From Prolixibacteraceae bacterium (GTDB taxonomy: Bacteria > Bacteroidota > Bacteroidia > Bacteroidales > Prolixibacteraceae): 6,390 bases of DNA. The translations under genes were made by a program, and so were the position numbers. Numbering within the stretch: the first letter of the stretch is position 1; each line of letters opens with the position of its first letter. The notes beneath the pieces were generated by a model, which saw nothing but the letters and a program-made list of their open reading frames with translations, ran no database searches and was not told the DNA's origin. The stretch is from assembly GCA_016930735.1 (NCBI GenBank), contig JAFGGF010000291.1:1-6390 (forward strand), in the 5' to 3' direction. Below are positions 5,758 through 6,390 of the stretch, one piece after another.

Positions 5758-6390
5758 TCGTCCCCTTTTTTCATTTTAACATCAATTACAAATTGCCTGA
5801 TCTGTTGTTCATCTTCTTTCCGGCAGATCAGGATGGTGTTATTCGATTCTACAACAATGTACCCATCCAGCCCCTGTAAAACAACCGTTTTATCTTTAGG
5901 CATGCTGACAATACAGTTTTTTGTATCGTATGAAAACAGATTATCGCCAATCACTACATTATCGTTCAGGTCTTTTTCCTTGTTCTCATAAAGTGAACCC
6001 CAGGTGCCCAGGTCACTCCAACCAAAATCAGCAGTTAAAACAAATACATTTTTTGCTTTTTCCATTATGCCGTAGTCGATTGAAATTCCCTGGCATTCGG
6101 AATAGGTTTTATTTATAAAAGCTCTCTCATCGGGTGTATTATAAAGTTTTATTCCTTTTGCAAAAAGCCCGGCCACATCATTTAAATGTGTTTCGAAAGC
6201 TTCCGTAATCGATTTCAGTGACCAGATAAAAATTCCGGAGTTCCAGAAAAATTCACCACTTTCAAGGAATATTTCAGCCATTTTCAAATCAGGTTTTTCT
6301 GTAAAAGTTTTAACTCTGAAAAGATTATTGAGCTCTTTAAATTTCTTTTTCTTTTGAACCTGGATATATCCATAACCTGTTTCAGGCCGG
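5748..6390 (-). CDS. manC: Mannose-1-phosphate guanylyltransferase, C-terminal part (5' end outside window)
   Basis: Makes GDP-mannose from mannose-1-phosphate and GTP in the cytosol, feeding GDP-sugar and polysaccharide synthesis. The frame is open from the window edge (6389) to the TGA at 5750-5748, giving 213 residues; the N-terminal GTP-binding GxGTRxxP part is outside the window. Visible motifs, numbered within the fragment: PETGYGYI (2-9), FTEKPD (29-34, sugar-binding loop), SGEFFWNSGIFIW (44-56), SIDYGIMEK (102-110) and FGWSDLGTW (121-129, with the family's conserved metal-site Asp). A left-handed beta-helix tail ends at KKGDDYV. There is no C-terminal phosphomannose-isomerase cupin domain, so this is the short monofunctional form (usually about 350-360 aa). 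The gene converges on, and overlaps by 10 bp, the DUF3109 gene. Confidence 0.93.
   Translation of the reverse strand, partial: RPETGYGYIQVQKKKKFKELNNLFRVKTFTEKPDLKMAEIFLESGEFFWNSGIFIWSLKSITEAFETHLNDVAGLFAKGIKLYNTPDERAFINKTYSECQGISIDYGIMEKAKNVFVLTADFGWSDLGTWGSLYENKEKDLNDNVVIGDNLFSYDTKNCIVSMPKDKTVVLQGLDGYIVVESNNTILICRKEDEQQIRQFVIDVKMKKGDDYV

Noticed and set aside
1..6390. CRISPR arrays, toxin-antitoxin pairs, phage-defence genes or transposase genes
   Set aside because: No regularly spaced repeats and no protein families of these kinds are visible on either strand.

Overview
The window looks like chromosomal DNA of a Bacteroidota bacterium, probably of the Bacteroidales/Marinilabiliales type. 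This is inferred from the AT-leaning sequence with weak or absent Shine-Dalgarno sites, a perfect TAnnTTTG -7 promoter box before gpmI, a DUF3109 protein, an SRAP protein of the 'MCF' type, and a short single-domain mannose-1-phosphate guanylyltransferase. No similarity search was possible, so the taxonomic call rests on recognised family features.

Layout, left to right: (1) the 3' end of an S-methyl-5'-thioadenosine phosphorylase gene (1-261, +). (2) A gene-free stretch of about 490 bases (262-753). It holds two hairpins, one of them terminator-like, a MITE-like structured repeat (about 473-643), and a 34-bp inverted repeat just before umuD. (3) A DNA-damage tolerance cluster on the + strand: umuD (754-1209), a 214-bp gap containing a second, compact folded repeat with terminal inverted repeats (1275-1367), umuC (1424-2674), and an SRAP/HMCES-family gene (2678-3469) starting 3 nt after the umuC stop. 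(4) gpmI, a complete cofactor-independent phosphoglycerate mutase (3596-5128, +) with its own likely promoter. (5) A complete DUF3109 cysteine-rich protein gene (5173-5757, +). (6) The 3' two-thirds or so of a mannose-1-phosphate guanylyltransferase gene on the - strand (5748-6390), overlapping the DUF3109 gene tail to tail by 10 bp.

The coherent system here is umuD-umuC-SRAP. UmuD carries an intact self-cleavage site and Ser/Lys dyad, so it should be processed by activated RecA into the form that supports polymerase V. UmuC has intact Y-family catalytic residues, a Tyr steric gate and a clamp-binding pentapeptide. The SRAP protein has the intact Cys2/Asn/Glu/His site used to crosslink to abasic sites in single-stranded DNA. 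Translesion synthesis and abasic-site shielding therefore appear to be co-expressed. Two features are unusual: the umuD-umuC junction is interrupted by a folded repeat element, and the SRAP protein carries a QLNLF sequence identical to a consensus-like sliding-clamp motif. The other genes (methionine salvage, glycolysis, sugar-nucleotide synthesis) are ordinary housekeeping neighbours without obvious functional linkage to the cluster.
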